Positions 9,571 to 17,794 of a DNA stretch of 64,000 nt are shown here, piece by piece. Origin of the DNA: Polaromonas sp. A23 (GTDB lineage: Bacteria > Pseudomonadota > Gammaproteobacteria > Burkholderiales > Burkholderiaceae_C); assembly GCF_002001015.1 (NCBI RefSeq), contig NZ_MUNO01000017.1:172001-236000 (forward strand), given 5' to 3'. The translations under genes and the position numbers were made by a program. Under the pieces are notes generated by a model. The model saw only the letters and a list, made by a program, of their open reading frames with translations, was not told the DNA's origin and searched no databases. Position 1 is the stretch's first letter. Every line of letters begins with the position of its first letter.

Positions 9571-9620
9571 GACTTCTGCCCTTATTCCACGGGCGCAAGC
9601 AGCTCCTGAATTAATAGCAT
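9571..9620 (-). repeat. Interspersed repeat, copy 3
   Basis: The minus strand reads GCTATTAATTCAGGAGCTGC and then GCGCCCGTGGAATAAGGGC, close to the family consensus. It sits between the receptor gene and the HAD phosphatase and ends 5 bp before the latter's ATG. Confidence 0.75.
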
Positions 9621-9625
9621 AAACC

Positions 9626-10297
9626 ATGACCCTCAAATTCGATGCCGTGTTGTTTGACTGTGATGGCGTGCTGGTAGACAGCGAACCCATCACCAACGGC
9701 GTGTTGCGCGACATGCTGGAAGAGGCCGGATGGGAGCTCAGCAGCGACGAATGCATGCGCCTGTTCATCGGCAAGGCCGTCAAGGACGAGGCCGCCATGA
9801 TCGAAGCCAACACGGGCCGCCCCCTGACCCAGGAGTGGCTGGACGAGTTTCGCGGTCGCCGCAATGAGGGGTTGGTCGAAGGCTTGCTGGCAATCCGCGG
9901 CGCGGTGGAAGCGGTGGCGTTGATTCATGAGCTGTACGACGGCTGCATCGCCTGCGGCTCTGGTGCCGACCGCTTCAAGGTGGAGCTGCAGCTGGAGAAA
10001 TGCGGGTTCATGCCTTACTTCAAAGACCGCATCTTCAGCGGCCACGAGCTGCCACGCTCCAAACCCGCGCCTGATGTGTATCTGGCCGCAGCTGCGGCAT
10101 TGGGCGTCGACCCCAGGCGCTGCGCGGTGGTGGAAGACACCGTCACCGGCGTGACCTCCGGGGTAGCCGCCGGCGCCACCGTGTTCGGCTATAGCCCGCC
10201 CGAAGCCGGGCACGACGCGCCCGAGGCCCTGAGGCAGGCTGGTGCCAGCGCCATTTTTACCGACATGGCGGCACTGCCCACGCTCCTTGAAGCCTAG
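9626..10297 (+). CDS. HAD-superfamily phosphatase (phosphoglycolate phosphatase-like)
   Basis: A 223-residue HAD hydrolase of subfamily I. The nucleophile Asp11 and acid/base Asp13 are in FDCDGVLVDSE, motif III is the Lys in RSKPAPDVY, and motif IV is VVEDTVTGV. The helical cap lies between residues about 18 and 85. It resembles phosphoglycolate phosphatase and beta-phosphoglucomutase-like enzymes; the substrate cannot be read. The TAG stop (10295-10297) is part of the CTAG that flanks the MITE-like element downstream, so the last residues may have been altered when that element inserted. Confidence 0.87.
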   Translation: MTLKFDAVLFDCDGVLVDSEPITNGVLRDMLEEAGWELSSDECMRLFIGKAVKDEAAMIEANTGRPLTQEWLDEFRGRRNEGLVEGLLAIRGAVEAVALIHELYDGCIACGSGADRFKVELQLEKCGFMPYFKDRIFSGHELPRSKPAPDVYLAAAAALGVDPRRCAVVEDTVTGVTSGVAAGATVFGYSPPEAGHDAPEALRQAGASAIFTDMAALPTLLEA

Positions 10298-10457
10298 GGA
10301 AGCGCTGAATAAGTCCTTGCGGATGTGCGGCAGCCGGATCGGGATGGGATGCAAGGCGGATTTCGCAGGCAATAGCTGGCTATTGGCAAGAAATTCAACG
10401 CAGCAGACCGCCCGAGCCCGGCTGATCGTACGCCGCAGCGACTTGTTCAGCACTTCC
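10298..10457. mobile_element. MITE-like element with terminal inverted repeats
   Basis: A 160-bp non-coding segment bounded by CTAG on both sides (10294-10297 and 10458-10461). Its ends are imperfect inverted repeats: GGAAGCGCTGAATAAGTC at the left and, read on the other strand, GGAAGTGCTGAACAAGTC at the right (2 mismatches in 18). There is no transposase frame inside. CTAG may be a 4-bp target duplication. This looks like a miniature element mobilised in trans by an IS of unknown family. Confidence 0.65.
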
Positions 10458-10550
10458 CTAGGCACGGCAGAAAACCGGCAGGCACCAGGAAATGGCGAGC
10501 AGTGCTAAGCTGCCAACCCGACTTAGTTCCAACTACTCCGAGAAAACCCT

Positions 10551-11711
10551 ATGCCTGGATTGCTGCCCAACGTTGACCCTGATGGCCTGCTTGAGTTTTC
10601 GGTGGTCTACACCGACCGCGCGCTCAACCACATGTCCAAGAATTTCCAGGGCGTGATGACCGACATCTCCAGCATCCTGAAGGAGGTGTACAACGCGCCG
10701 TCTGCGGTGCTGGTGCCAGGCAGCGGCACCTACGGCATGGAAGCCGTGGCACGCCAGTTTGCCGCCGGCAAACATGTGATGGTCATTCGCAATGGCTGGT
10801 TCAGCTACCGCTGGACGCAGATTTTTGACATGGGCAGCATCCCTGCCTCGTCCTCCGTGCTCAAGGCCCGCCAGACCGGCGCTGGCGCGCAGGCACCTTG
10901 GGCGCCAGCGCCGATTGCCGAAGTGCAGGCCGCCATCGCCAAAGAAAAACCCGCCGTCGTGTTTGCCCCGCATGTGGAAACCGCCTCCGGCATGATCCTG
11001 CCCGACAGCTACCTCAAGGCCGTGGCCGAAGCTGTGCACGCCGTGGGCGGCTTGTTTGTGCTTGACTGCATCGCCTCCGGCGCCATGTGGGTCGACATGA
11101 AAGCCACTGGCGTTGACGTGCTGATCTCGGCTCCGCAAAAAGGCTGGAGCAGCTCGCCCTGCTGCGCCATGGTCATGCTCAGCGAGCGTGCCCGCACCGC
11201 CATCGAAGGAACCACCAGCTCAAGTTTTGCCTGCGACCTCAAGAAGTGGCTGCAGATCATGGAAACATATGAAAAAGGCGGCCACGCCTACCACGCCACT
11301 TTGCCTACCGACGCCCTCACGCGCCTGCGCGCCGCCATGAAGGAAACGCAGGCCTACGGGTTTGCGAAAGTGAAAGCCGAGCAGGAAGCGCTGGGCAGCA
11401 AGGTTCGCAAGCTGTTCGAATCAAGAGGCCTGCCCAGCGTGGCGGTCGAAGGCTTCAAGGCCCCGGGCGTGGTGGTCAGCTACACCACCGACCCCGACAT
11501 CCAGTCCGGCAAAAAATTCTTGGCCGAAGGCCTGCAGACTGCAGCCGGCGTGCCGCTGCAATGCGACGAAGGTGCCGACTTCAAGACCTTCCGTATCGGC
11601 CTGTTCGGGCTGGAGAAATGGCACCACACCGACCGCACGGTTGGCCAGTTGGTTGCTGCGCTCGACCGCATCGGCCTCAAGGCGCCGGTGGCCGAAACGG
11701 TTGCCGGTTGA
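10551..11711 (+). CDS. Class V PLP aminotransferase (alanine/serine-glyoxylate type)
   Basis: A 386-residue PLP enzyme of the class V group. The probable Schiff-base lysine is Lys197 in SAPQKGWSSSP, preceded by the cofactor-binding Asp in LDCIASG (residues 171-177) and a GSGTYGMEA phosphate-binding loop near residue 58. The sequence best fits the alanine-glyoxylate/serine-pyruvate aminotransferase family, which links glyoxylate to glycine or serine. The next gene fuses a formyl-tetrahydrofolate-type domain to ACT domains, so the pair may serve glycine/serine and one-carbon metabolism. That link is inference from adjacency. Confidence 0.85.
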   Translation: MPGLLPNVDPDGLLEFSVVYTDRALNHMSKNFQGVMTDISSILKEVYNAPSAVLVPGSGTYGMEAVARQFAAGKHVMVIRNGWFSYRWTQIFDMGSIPASSSVLKARQTGAGAQAPWAPAPIAEVQAAIAKEKPAVVFAPHVETASGMILPDSYLKAVAEAVHAVGGLFVLDCIASGAMWVDMKATGVDVLISAPQKGWSSSPCCAMVMLSERARTAIEGTTSSSFACDLKKWLQIMETYEKGGHAYHATLPTDALTRLRAAMKETQAYGFAKVKAEQEALGSKVRKLFESRGLPSVAVEGFKAPGVVVSYTTDPDIQSGKKFLAEGLQTAAGVPLQCDEGADFKTFRIGLFGLEKWHHTDRTVGQLVAALDRIGLKAPVAETVAG

Positions 11712-11775
11712 AGCCTGGTCCGCTTCGGTATTCCGCTTTTCCGTTCCTTTTTTAATCTGAAGAAGAGATGTGCCC

Positions 11776-12933
11776 ATGAAATGCGCATTGGTAGGCTCCC
11801 GTTTTTTTGCTGCCTCGGTTTTTGAGGCGCTGCGCAAGGAAGAAGGCATAGAGTTCACCAGCATCGTTGCCCCAGCGGCCGATGACCGGCTTGCGCTGGC
11901 AGCAAAAGCGGCGGGCATTGCGGTGCATGTGCTCGCCAACCCGAAGATGGTGCCGGGCGAGGCGATTGCCGAGGGCACCGACCTCATCATCGCCGCGCAC
12001 ACGCATGCGCGGGTGAGCGACGAGGCGCTCGCGCGTTCGCGCCTGGGCGGCATCGGTTACCACCCCTCGCTGCTGCCGCGGCACCGGGGCATTGCGGCTG
12101 TGGAATGGACCATCCTCGAAGGCGACGCCATCGCCGGCGGCTCGGTCTACCACCTGGCCGACGGCTGGGACGCCGGCGCTATTGCCGCGCAGGACTGGTG
12201 TTTTGTCAAAAAGGGCGAAACCGCACGCGAGCTTTGGGAGCGCGCGCTGGCACCCATGGGGCTGGCCCTGCTCAGCAAGGTGGTCCAGATCGCCCGCCTG
12301 GAAGGCCGCGTTCCCGCCAACCTGCAAGACACGACCTTCGCCACCCGGGCGCCCATGATTCGCCGGGCTGTGGTGTTGACCGAAGAGGCCTCGCCAACAA
12401 CCACCTCGCTCGTCGTCTCCATCGTGGGGGCAGACCGCCACGGCATCGTGAGCTCGCTGGCTGAGCGTGCACAGCGCTTCGGCGCCAACTGGGCAGCCAG
12501 CCGCATGACCCGGCTGGCCGGCGAGTTTGCCGGCATGGTTCACTTCGAGGTGCCGCACGAAAACGCGGATGCCCTGGCCGCCTCGCTGCGCGGGCTGGAG
12601 TCCAGCGGCCTGCAGGTGGTCGTTACCCGCAGCAACGGCGCCAACGTGCCCACCTCGCTGCGCGTGGTGGAGTTGGAGCTTGTCGGCGAAGACAGGATGG
12701 GCATCGTCAGCAACCTGACGAAGATGCTGGCCGAGCGCGGCATCAGCATCGAGAACATTCACACCGACATCATTCGCAGCGGTGTGTCGGGCAAGCAGAC
12801 CTTCAAGGTCGAAGCGCACCTGCTGGTGCCTGGCAGTTTGTCGGTAGACGCGCTACAAAAAGAGCTGGGCACTTTGGCCAGCGAGATGATGCTGGATATT
12901 GCGCTGGGTGAGCGGCAGGTTGCTGGCAAGTGA
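11776..12933 (+). CDS. Formyltransferase-domain protein fused to two ACT domains
   Basis: A 385-residue fusion. Residues 1-185 are a formyl-transferase fold with GYHPSLLPRHRG (His96) and GWDAG (Asp132), closest in motif to the hydrolase domain of 10-formyl-THF dehydrogenase. The Asn that precedes the His in PurN/Fmt/ArnA is absent (Gly94). Residues about 211-288 and 295-375 are two ACT domains like those of glycine-cleavage regulators (VGADRHGIVSSLAE, VGEDRMGIVSNLTK). PurU has the opposite order, ACT then formyl domain. A GAAGAG ribosome site supports the ATG at 11776 over the upstream GTG at 11770. A role as an amino-acid-controlled formyl-THF hydrolase is plausible but unproven. Confidence 0.8.
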   Translation: MKCALVGSRFFAASVFEALRKEEGIEFTSIVAPAADDRLALAAKAAGIAVHVLANPKMVPGEAIAEGTDLIIAAHTHARVSDEALARSRLGGIGYHPSLLPRHRGIAAVEWTILEGDAIAGGSVYHLADGWDAGAIAAQDWCFVKKGETARELWERALAPMGLALLSKVVQIARLEGRVPANLQDTTFATRAPMIRRAVVLTEEASPTTTSLVVSIVGADRHGIVSSLAERAQRFGANWAASRMTRLAGEFAGMVHFEVPHENADALAASLRGLESSGLQVVVTRSNGANVPTSLRVVELELVGEDRMGIVSNLTKMLAERGISIENIHTDIIRSGVSGKQTFKVEAHLLVPGSLSVDALQKELGTLASEMMLDIALGERQVAGK

Positions 12934-12980
12934 TCTGAGTGTCGGCTTGGCGGCCTGACTGCTGACTTCAAATCGCTACT

Positions 12981-13589
12981 TCAACTCGGCTTTTTGAATG
13001 CTTTGCGAGCGTTTTCTGCGCGGGGCCTGATGGTGCATTGCTCTGCATGGTCATTGATCAACCCCATGGCCTGCATAAAAGCATAGACCGTGGTTGGCCC
13101 CACAAATTTCCAGCCGAGCTTTTTAAGATCCTTGGCCAACAAATCTGACTGCGCTGACCTCGATACCGACTGGGGCGGAGCTGTTTGCGCTGCGTTGGGT
13201 TCATAGCGCCAGATGAACGCAGCCAGCGATCCTTCTTTCTGGACCAGTTCCACCGCCCGAGCGGCATTGTTGATGACCGCTTCGATCTTTCCCCGATGAC
13301 GGACGATCCCCGTGTCGTTAAGCAAGCGCTCAATGTCACGCTGTGTGTACCGCGCAATCCTGTGAAAGTCGAACGCATGAAAGGCTGCACGAAAGTTTTC
13401 CCTTTTTGCAAGAATCGTTCGCCAGCTCAGCCCCGACTGAAATGCTTCCAGGCTGATTTTCTCGAACAGGCGCTGATCGTCACGCGCCGGAAAGCCCCAC
13501 TCATTGTCGTGATACGCCAGGAACTCTGGCGCCGCCCCGCACCAGCGACACCGCGGCCCCCCATCGGGGCCCATGAACATTTCACTCAT
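12981..13589 (-). CDS. tag: DNA-3-methyladenine glycosylase I
   Basis: A 202-residue base-excision repair enzyme that removes 3-methyladenine from DNA. Family features are the N-terminal zinc-site residues in CRWCG, YHDNEWG, FEKISLEAFQSGLSW, and the C-terminal VGPTTVYAFMQAMGLINDHAEQC with the remaining zinc ligands. It is convergent with the formyltransferase-ACT gene (47 bp gap) and 42 bp downstream of a YCII gene on the same strand, with which it may be cotranscribed. The start could also be the Met five residues further in. Confidence 0.94.
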   Translation of the reverse strand: MSEMFMGPDGGPRCRWCGAAPEFLAYHDNEWGFPARDDQRLFEKISLEAFQSGLSWRTILAKRENFRAAFHAFDFHRIARYTQRDIERLLNDTGIVRHRGKIEAVINNAARAVELVQKEGSLAAFIWRYEPNAAQTAPPQSVSRSAQSDLLAKDLKKLGWKFVGPTTVYAFMQAMGLINDHAEQCTIRPRAENARKAFKKPS

Positions 13590-13631
13590 GTTCTCGCGTC
13601 TCCTTTTTCAATGGCCTCACTGCCAGGCGGT

Positions 13632-13919
13632 TCAACCAAGCAAAAATTGAAGTCGCTCGTCCACTCTCGATGGCGCAATCTCCGTGATCTCGGCTGTCAC
13701 CACGTCTGCAGCAACAAAGGGGTCTTCGTTCACCCGCACTTCGAGGTCTGATCTGCTTGTATTGCCAGCCAGCAGTGCTCCGCCCTGGTTGGGTTGAATG
13801 TTGCCCACCAAAAGGAAGACGCCATCGTCAAAGCCGCGGTTGATCCACCGCTTGTGCTCATCCATGAGCGGACCAGCCTGCGCCTTGTTGTTCGAGAATT
13901 TGAGTAACACGACATACAT
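13632..13919 (-). CDS. YCII-domain protein
   Basis: A 95-residue small protein of the YCII/YciI fold, a ferredoxin-like dimer with a His/Asp pocket. Visible are MYVVLLKFS, the conserved His in DEHKRWI (about residue 23), and EVRVNEDPFVAADVV near the end. The Met at 13919 is chosen over a longer frame because a GGAG ribosome site lies 9 bp before it. It follows a TetR gene by 37 bp and precedes tag, suggesting a small TetR-controlled unit. Enzymatic role unknown; related proteins act on chlorinated or isomerised small aromatics. Confidence 0.82.
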   Translation of the reverse strand: MYVVLLKFSNNKAQAGPLMDEHKRWINRGFDDGVFLLVGNIQPNQGGALLAGNTSRSDLEVRVNEDPFVAADVVTAEITEIAPSRVDERLQFLLG

Positions 13920-13956
13920 GGCAGCTTCACTCCTTTTCAAATCGCAAATTTGCTAC

Positions 13957-14544
13957 TTACGCCAAGTGACGGTCTCTGGCCGCCACAACCCGGTCAAGCC
14001 ACTCATGCATTTGCCGTACTTCCTGAGACACAAAGCGCGCATCCCCAAACGCGTTCGCCAGGGTCGCTACCCCCTGGCTGCAGACAAGGGCATGCGTGGC
14101 CAGCGTATTGGCCTCGGCCCCAAAACCGAGTGCTTCGAACTGCTTGGTCAACCAGTTGCCAAACAAGGAGAACAGCAAGGCTGCCTGCTCTTTGGAGGCG
14201 TGGCTTAGCTTGGCGAGCTCGGTGCAAAGCGTGCCGACCGGGCAACCGAATTGCATGATCAGCGCTTGGTTAGCGATCAGCAGGTTGATAAAACTCCGAA
14301 TGCGCTCGACAGGGTCTTCGGAATCCAACTCCCATTGACTCAACATATTCTGGGTGTTTGCCAAACGCAGGTTGATCACTGCACTCAGGATGTCGTCTTT
14401 GGTCTGGAAGTGGTAGTAGAAGTTGCCGCGCGAGATATTGACCGAGTTGGCGATATCTGAAAACGAGGTATGTTCGAAGCCGTTTTCATAGAACAACTGG
14501 TCGGCGGCTTCAACAATGTGGGCGTTGGTCGGTTTTTCACGCAT
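13957..14544 (-). CDS. TetR-family transcriptional regulator
   Basis: A 195-residue repressor. The N-terminal helix-turn-helix is typical: FEHTSFSDIANSVNISRGNFYYHFQTKDDIL (residues about 24-54). The C-terminal ligand-binding half holds FGCPVGTLCTELAKL with two Cys residues that could sense electrophiles, as in NemR-type regulators, but that is only a resemblance. Two GGAC-N4-GTCC dyads lie just upstream of the start, so autoregulation is likely. Downstream genes on the same strand (YCII protein, tag) are the most likely targets. Confidence 0.9.
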   Translation of the reverse strand: MREKPTNAHIVEAADQLFYENGFEHTSFSDIANSVNISRGNFYYHFQTKDDILSAVINLRLANTQNMLSQWELDSEDPVERIRSFINLLIANQALIMQFGCPVGTLCTELAKLSHASKEQAALLFSLFGNWLTKQFEALGFGAEANTLATHALVCSQGVATLANAFGDARFVSQEVRQMHEWLDRVVAARDRHLA

Positions 14545-14561
14545 GGCGTTTTCTCGGGATT

Positions 14562-14605
14562 AGGACGATTGTCCAAATTTTGGCAAAGTATAGGACAATC
14601 GTCCT
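14562..14605 (-). promoter_or_regulatory. Paired operator dyads upstream of the TetR gene
   Basis: GGACGATTGTCC (14563-14574) and GGACAATCGTCC (14593-14604) are reverse complements of each other and each is an imperfect GGAC-N4-GTCC palindrome. Centre spacing is 30 bp, about three helical turns, suiting two TetR dimers on one DNA face. They lie 18-60 bp upstream of the TetR start codon. Confidence 0.75.
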
Positions 14606-14630
14606 ACGTGTGTCAAATCCCGCCGAACCT

Positions 14631-15515
14631 CTAAGCCAAAGCTATATGTTTGGCCAGGTGGCTGAACACGGTAGACACCCGCCTCAGGTGGCGTGACTCG
14701 GTGTGCGTCAGCAGCCAGAGCTCTGTCTGGCACTCGTCCAGTGCATCCGTCAGCGCCACCAGGTCGTTGCGGCCTCGTGCAAGAAACACCGGCAGCAAAC
14801 CAATGCCCATGCCTTGCCCCACCATTTCTGTCACGGTCAGGATGCTGTTCACGCGGTAGCGCGGGGCCACTTTGGGAAAGTGCCTCTTGCGCCACACAAC
14901 AGAAGGATGGTCGGGCAGGGCGTCGTCTGGCGCAACCCAGTGGGCCGCGGCGGCCACGTCGGCATCAAAGCGTTTGGGGCCGCCTTTTTTTGCAGCAAAC
15001 AGTGCCATGCGTATCGGCCCCACATGTTTGCCCACCAGGTGTTGCGGCGGCCGGCGCGTGGCGCGTACGGCAATGTCGGCGTCGCGCCGCGTCAGGCTGG
15101 CCAGCTCATTGCCTGCGTGCAGCTCATAACTCAGCAGCGGGTGCGCCGGCTGCAGCAGCTTGAGGGCGGGCGCCACCAGGCCATGCAAGAGGGTGTCGGT
15201 GGTGGTAATGCGCACGCTGCCCGACACTTGCTCCGGGCTGGCCTGTGCGGCAGAGCGGGCTGACTCCAGCTGCACTTCCAGCTGTTCCCCGTGTGTGGCC
15301 AGCACTTGCGCCAGCTCCAGCGGCTGGTAGCCCGTGCGCGAGCGTTCAAACAAGCGCTGGCCCAAACCTTTTTCAATCCGCTGCAAAGAGCGGAACACCG
15401 TCGAGGCATCCACGCCCAGCCGCTCCCCGGCGCCGGCCAGCGTGTTGGCCCGCACCAGGGCCAGCACCAGCTCCACATCCGGTGCACCTAATTTGTATTG
15501 CGTTGCTGCATTCAT
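14631..15515 (-). CDS. LysR-family transcriptional regulator
   Basis: A 294-residue LysR regulator. The N-terminal winged helix (VELVLALVRANTLAGAGERLGVDASTVFRSLQRIEKGLGQRLF, about residues 14-56) is followed by the two-lobed effector domain (about 90-290). It is divergent from a DoxX gene at 15595, the usual arrangement for a LysR protein and its target. Two copies of an ATTGCGTTG.TGCA motif lie at and upstream of its start. The inducer is unknown. Confidence 0.9.
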   Translation of the reverse strand: MNAATQYKLGAPDVELVLALVRANTLAGAGERLGVDASTVFRSLQRIEKGLGQRLFERSRTGYQPLELAQVLATHGEQLEVQLESARSAAQASPEQVSGSVRITTTDTLLHGLVAPALKLLQPAHPLLSYELHAGNELASLTRRDADIAVRATRRPPQHLVGKHVGPIRMALFAAKKGGPKRFDADVAAAAHWVAPDDALPDHPSVVWRKRHFPKVAPRYRVNSILTVTEMVGQGMGIGLLPVFLARGRNDLVALTDALDECQTELWLLTHTESRHLRRVSTVFSHLAKHIALA

Positions 15516-15554
15516 GGTTTGCGTGGGTGCCTATTTTCATTGCGTTGATGCAAT
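15497..15554. promoter_or_regulatory. Two repeated dyads between LysR and DoxX genes
   Basis: ATTGCGTTGATGCAAT (15539-15554) is a palindrome with 5-bp arms. ATTGCGTTGCTGCATT (15497-15512) repeats it 42 bp away, inside the first codons of the LysR gene. Spacing of four helical turns fits a LysR tetramer controlling the divergent promoters. Confidence 0.65.
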
Positions 15555-15594
15555 CCTACATTACATCCATCAATTCATTCAATGGAGAAACGCA

Positions 15595-16017
15595 ATGCAA
15601 ACCTCAACCACCGACCATGCTGCGCCCTATGGCGTGGCCCTGCTGCGCATCAGCTTGGGCGCCATGTGGATAGCCCACGCCCTGCTGAAGTGGCTGGTAT
15701 TTACCTTGCCCGGAACCGCACAGTTTTTTGCAAGTGTGGGCTTGCCCGGCGCACTGGCTTACCCCGTGTTTGCCGCAGAGCTGCTGGGCGGTACGGCCAT
15801 CCTGCTCGGGCTGTATGCGCGGCAGGTCTCGCTGGCGCTGGTGCCCATCATGCTCGGCGCCGCCTCGGTGCACTTTGGCAATGGCTGGGTTTTCACCAGC
15901 CAGGGTGGCGGCTGGGAATACCCGGTTTTTCTCGCCGTGGCTTCCGTGGCGCTTTGGCTGGCTGGTGACGGCGCCCTGGCCCTGCGCAGCAGCTGGCGTT
16001 TTGTGCCCGTGCTGTGA
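15595..16017 (+). CDS. DoxX-family membrane protein
   Basis: A 140-residue inner-membrane protein with four predicted spans. DoxX landmarks include the N-terminal GVALLRISLGAMWIAHALLKW, FFASVGLPGALAY, the charged AAELLGGTAILLGLY span, and a C-terminal span after GGGWEYP. DoxX proteins are associated with redox or thiosulfate/quinone functions and oxidative stress, but this member's activity is unknown. A GGAGA ribosome site lies 6 bp before the ATG; longer upstream frames lack one. Its stop overlaps the next ATG (TGATG), so the GST is coupled to it. Confidence 0.85.
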   Translation: MQTSTTDHAAPYGVALLRISLGAMWIAHALLKWLVFTLPGTAQFFASVGLPGALAYPVFAAELLGGTAILLGLYARQVSLALVPIMLGAASVHFGNGWVFTSQGGGWEYPVFLAVASVALWLAGDGALALRSSWRFVPVL

Positions 16018-16712
16018 TGCAGGCGCCCACCATGAACACGCTCATGCTCACACTCATCAGCCACCCGCTGTGCCCCTATGTTCAGCGCGCGGCAATTGTT
16101 CTTGCCGAGAAAGGCATCGCCTTCGAACGCAAAGACATTGACCTCGCCCACAAGCCCGACTGGTTTCTCAAGCTTTCTCCGCTTGGCAAAACACCGGTGC
16201 TGCTGGTGGGGGACGAAGCCATTTTCGAATCCGCCGTCATCTGCGAATACCTGGACGAAACCGCCGCGCCTCGCTTGCATCCAAAAGACGCATTGCAGCG
16301 TGCGCGGCACCGCAGCTGGATGGAGTTCGGCTCCGCCGTCCTCAACAAGGTAGGCGCGTTTTACAGCGCACCTGATGAAGAAGCCCTCACAGCCCGCGCC
16401 GCCGAATTGCGCGCCATGTTCCAGCAGGTAGAAGCTGCGCTTGGGCAGGGTCCGTGGTTCGCCGGCGAAGAGTTTTGCATCGTTGACGCGGTCTTTGGCC
16501 CGGTCTTCAGGTACTTCGACGTGTTCGACAGCATTGACGACTTCGGCGTGTTTGCCGGCATGCCCAAGGTCAAGGCCTGGCGGCTTGCGTTGGCGGGGCG
16601 AGCCTCAGTGCGCAAGGCTGTCCGGCCAGACTATCCGGCGTTGCTGCGCACCTTTCTGTTGCAGCGTAAGTCTGCGCTTTCAAGCCGCATGGCTATTGCG
16701 CCGCCAGCATGA
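16017..16712 (+). CDS. Glutathione S-transferase-like protein
   Basis: A 231-residue cytosolic GST. The thioredoxin-like N-domain carries LISHPLCPYVQRAAIVL (about 8-24) and the GSH-binding ESAV turn (residues about 68-71). The helical C-domain spans about 95-215. The start overlaps the DoxX stop; a Met five residues further in (16032) is an equally possible start. GSTs of this type detoxify electrophiles or isomerise ring-cleavage products. The last 140 bp are duplicated at 19488-19615 on the far side of a three-gene block. Confidence 0.87.
   Translation: MQAPTMNTLMLTLISHPLCPYVQRAAIVLAEKGIAFERKDIDLAHKPDWFLKLSPLGKTPVLLVGDEAIFESAVICEYLDETAAPRLHPKDALQRARHRSWMEFGSAVLNKVGAFYSAPDEEALTARAAELRAMFQQVEAALGQGPWFAGEEFCIVDAVFGPVFRYFDVFDSIDDFGVFAGMPKVKAWRLALAGRASVRKAVRPDYPALLRTFLLQRKSALSSRMAIAPPA
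16560..16697 (+). repeat. GST 3'-end direct repeat, left copy
   Basis: The 3' part of the intact GST gene. It matches 19488-19615 at roughly 90 percent apart from a short gap: both contain AGCCTCAGTGCGCAAGGCTG and a shared ACCTTTCTGTTGCAGCGTAA stretch. The two copies bracket a block of about 2.8 kb. Confidence 0.8.
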
Positions 16713-16819
16713 GGGGCGATCACTCATGCGCGGCCGTGCGTGGAACAGCCGATCTTGGCCCGCTCCACATCGCTGGCGATGCGGTGTCCGCCTTGCCCGA
16801 GTCCGGGCCTGCGTCCAGC

Positions 16820-17794
16820 TCAGTTCGCATAGATGCCGGCGGCTTTGATCACCGGCGTCCATCGGTCAAGTTCGCTTCGCAGAAAAGCGCGATGCCCGGC
16901 GGGCGTTGCGCGGACGTCCTGGACGACCTGGATGCCGGCGGCCGATTGTGCCCGCTTGAAAGCCTCGTTTTTGACACTGGCCAGCAGCGCTTCATTGATG
17001 CGTTTTAGAATCTCCGGGGGTGTGCTCTTGGGGGCATAAACGGCGTACCAGATGCTCAATTCGGAATCGACGATGCCAAATCGAGCGGTCGTGGGAACCG
17101 CGGCCAGCGGTGTGCCGACCAGCGGCTTGCCGGAGGTGACAGCGATGGCCTTGAGCTTGCCGGACTGCACGTGCGGCATGGCGTTCGCGGTGAGGTCGCA
17201 CATCAGATCGACGTGGCCGCCCAGTAGATCCGTCATGGCGGGCGCGGTGCCCCGATAGGGGATGGTTGCCATGCGGATTTTCAACGCCTCCTGGATCAAG
17301 AGGCCGCACAGGTGCGACGCGGAGCCGGCCCCCGCGTTGGCCAGTTTGACTTGGGGTTGTACCGCCATCCATCGAATCAGGTCCACCACGGAGCTTGAAG
17401 GCACCTGGGGCCGCGCGACAAATACCAGGGGCGATTCGACGATGACGCCCAGCGGCTCAAAATCTCTGTCCGGCTGAAATCCCAGATTCCGGTACAGGGC
17501 CGGCGAAGTGGCCATGCTGATATGGTTCAACAACAAGGTGTAGCCGTCCGCCGGTGCTCGCATGGCAATGGTCGTCCCGAGGTTGCCGCCCGCACCCGAA
17601 AGATTCTGGATGACGACAGGCTGCCCCAGCCGGGCCTTCAGGGGTTCGGCCAGCTCCCGCGCAAGCTTGTCCATGGGCCCGCCCACCGGGAATGGCACGA
17701 TCAGCGTGACGGGCCTGGCCGGATAGGTGCCCTGCGCCAGGGCCCCGGTTGCCGAAGATGCGAGTATCAATACAAGGAAGATTATTCGGAACAT
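16820..17794 (-). CDS. Tripartite tricarboxylate-type (Bug/TctC) periplasmic binding protein
   Basis: A 324-residue secreted binding protein. The signal peptide is MFRIIFLVLILASSATGALA, with cleavage after Ala20. Family motifs follow: YPARPVTLIVPFPVGGPMD, the ligand-loop NLSGAGGNLGT, ADGYTLL, and NAGAGSASHL. Bug proteins capture small carboxylates; no TctA/TctB membrane partners are here, as is common for Bug paralogues. The start at 17794 has an AGGAG site and overlaps the end of the PfpI gene by 13 bp, so the two are cotranscribed. Ligand unknown. Confidence 0.92.
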   Translation of the reverse strand: MFRIIFLVLILASSATGALAQGTYPARPVTLIVPFPVGGPMDKLARELAEPLKARLGQPVVIQNLSGAGGNLGTTIAMRAPADGYTLLLNHISMATSPALYRNLGFQPDRDFEPLGVIVESPLVFVARPQVPSSSVVDLIRWMAVQPQVKLANAGAGSASHLCGLLIQEALKIRMATIPYRGTAPAMTDLLGGHVDLMCDLTANAMPHVQSGKLKAIAVTSGKPLVGTPLAAVPTTARFGIVDSELSIWYAVYAPKSTPPEILKRINEALLASVKNEAFKRAQSAAGIQVVQDVRATPAGHRAFLRSELDRWTPVIKAAGIYAN

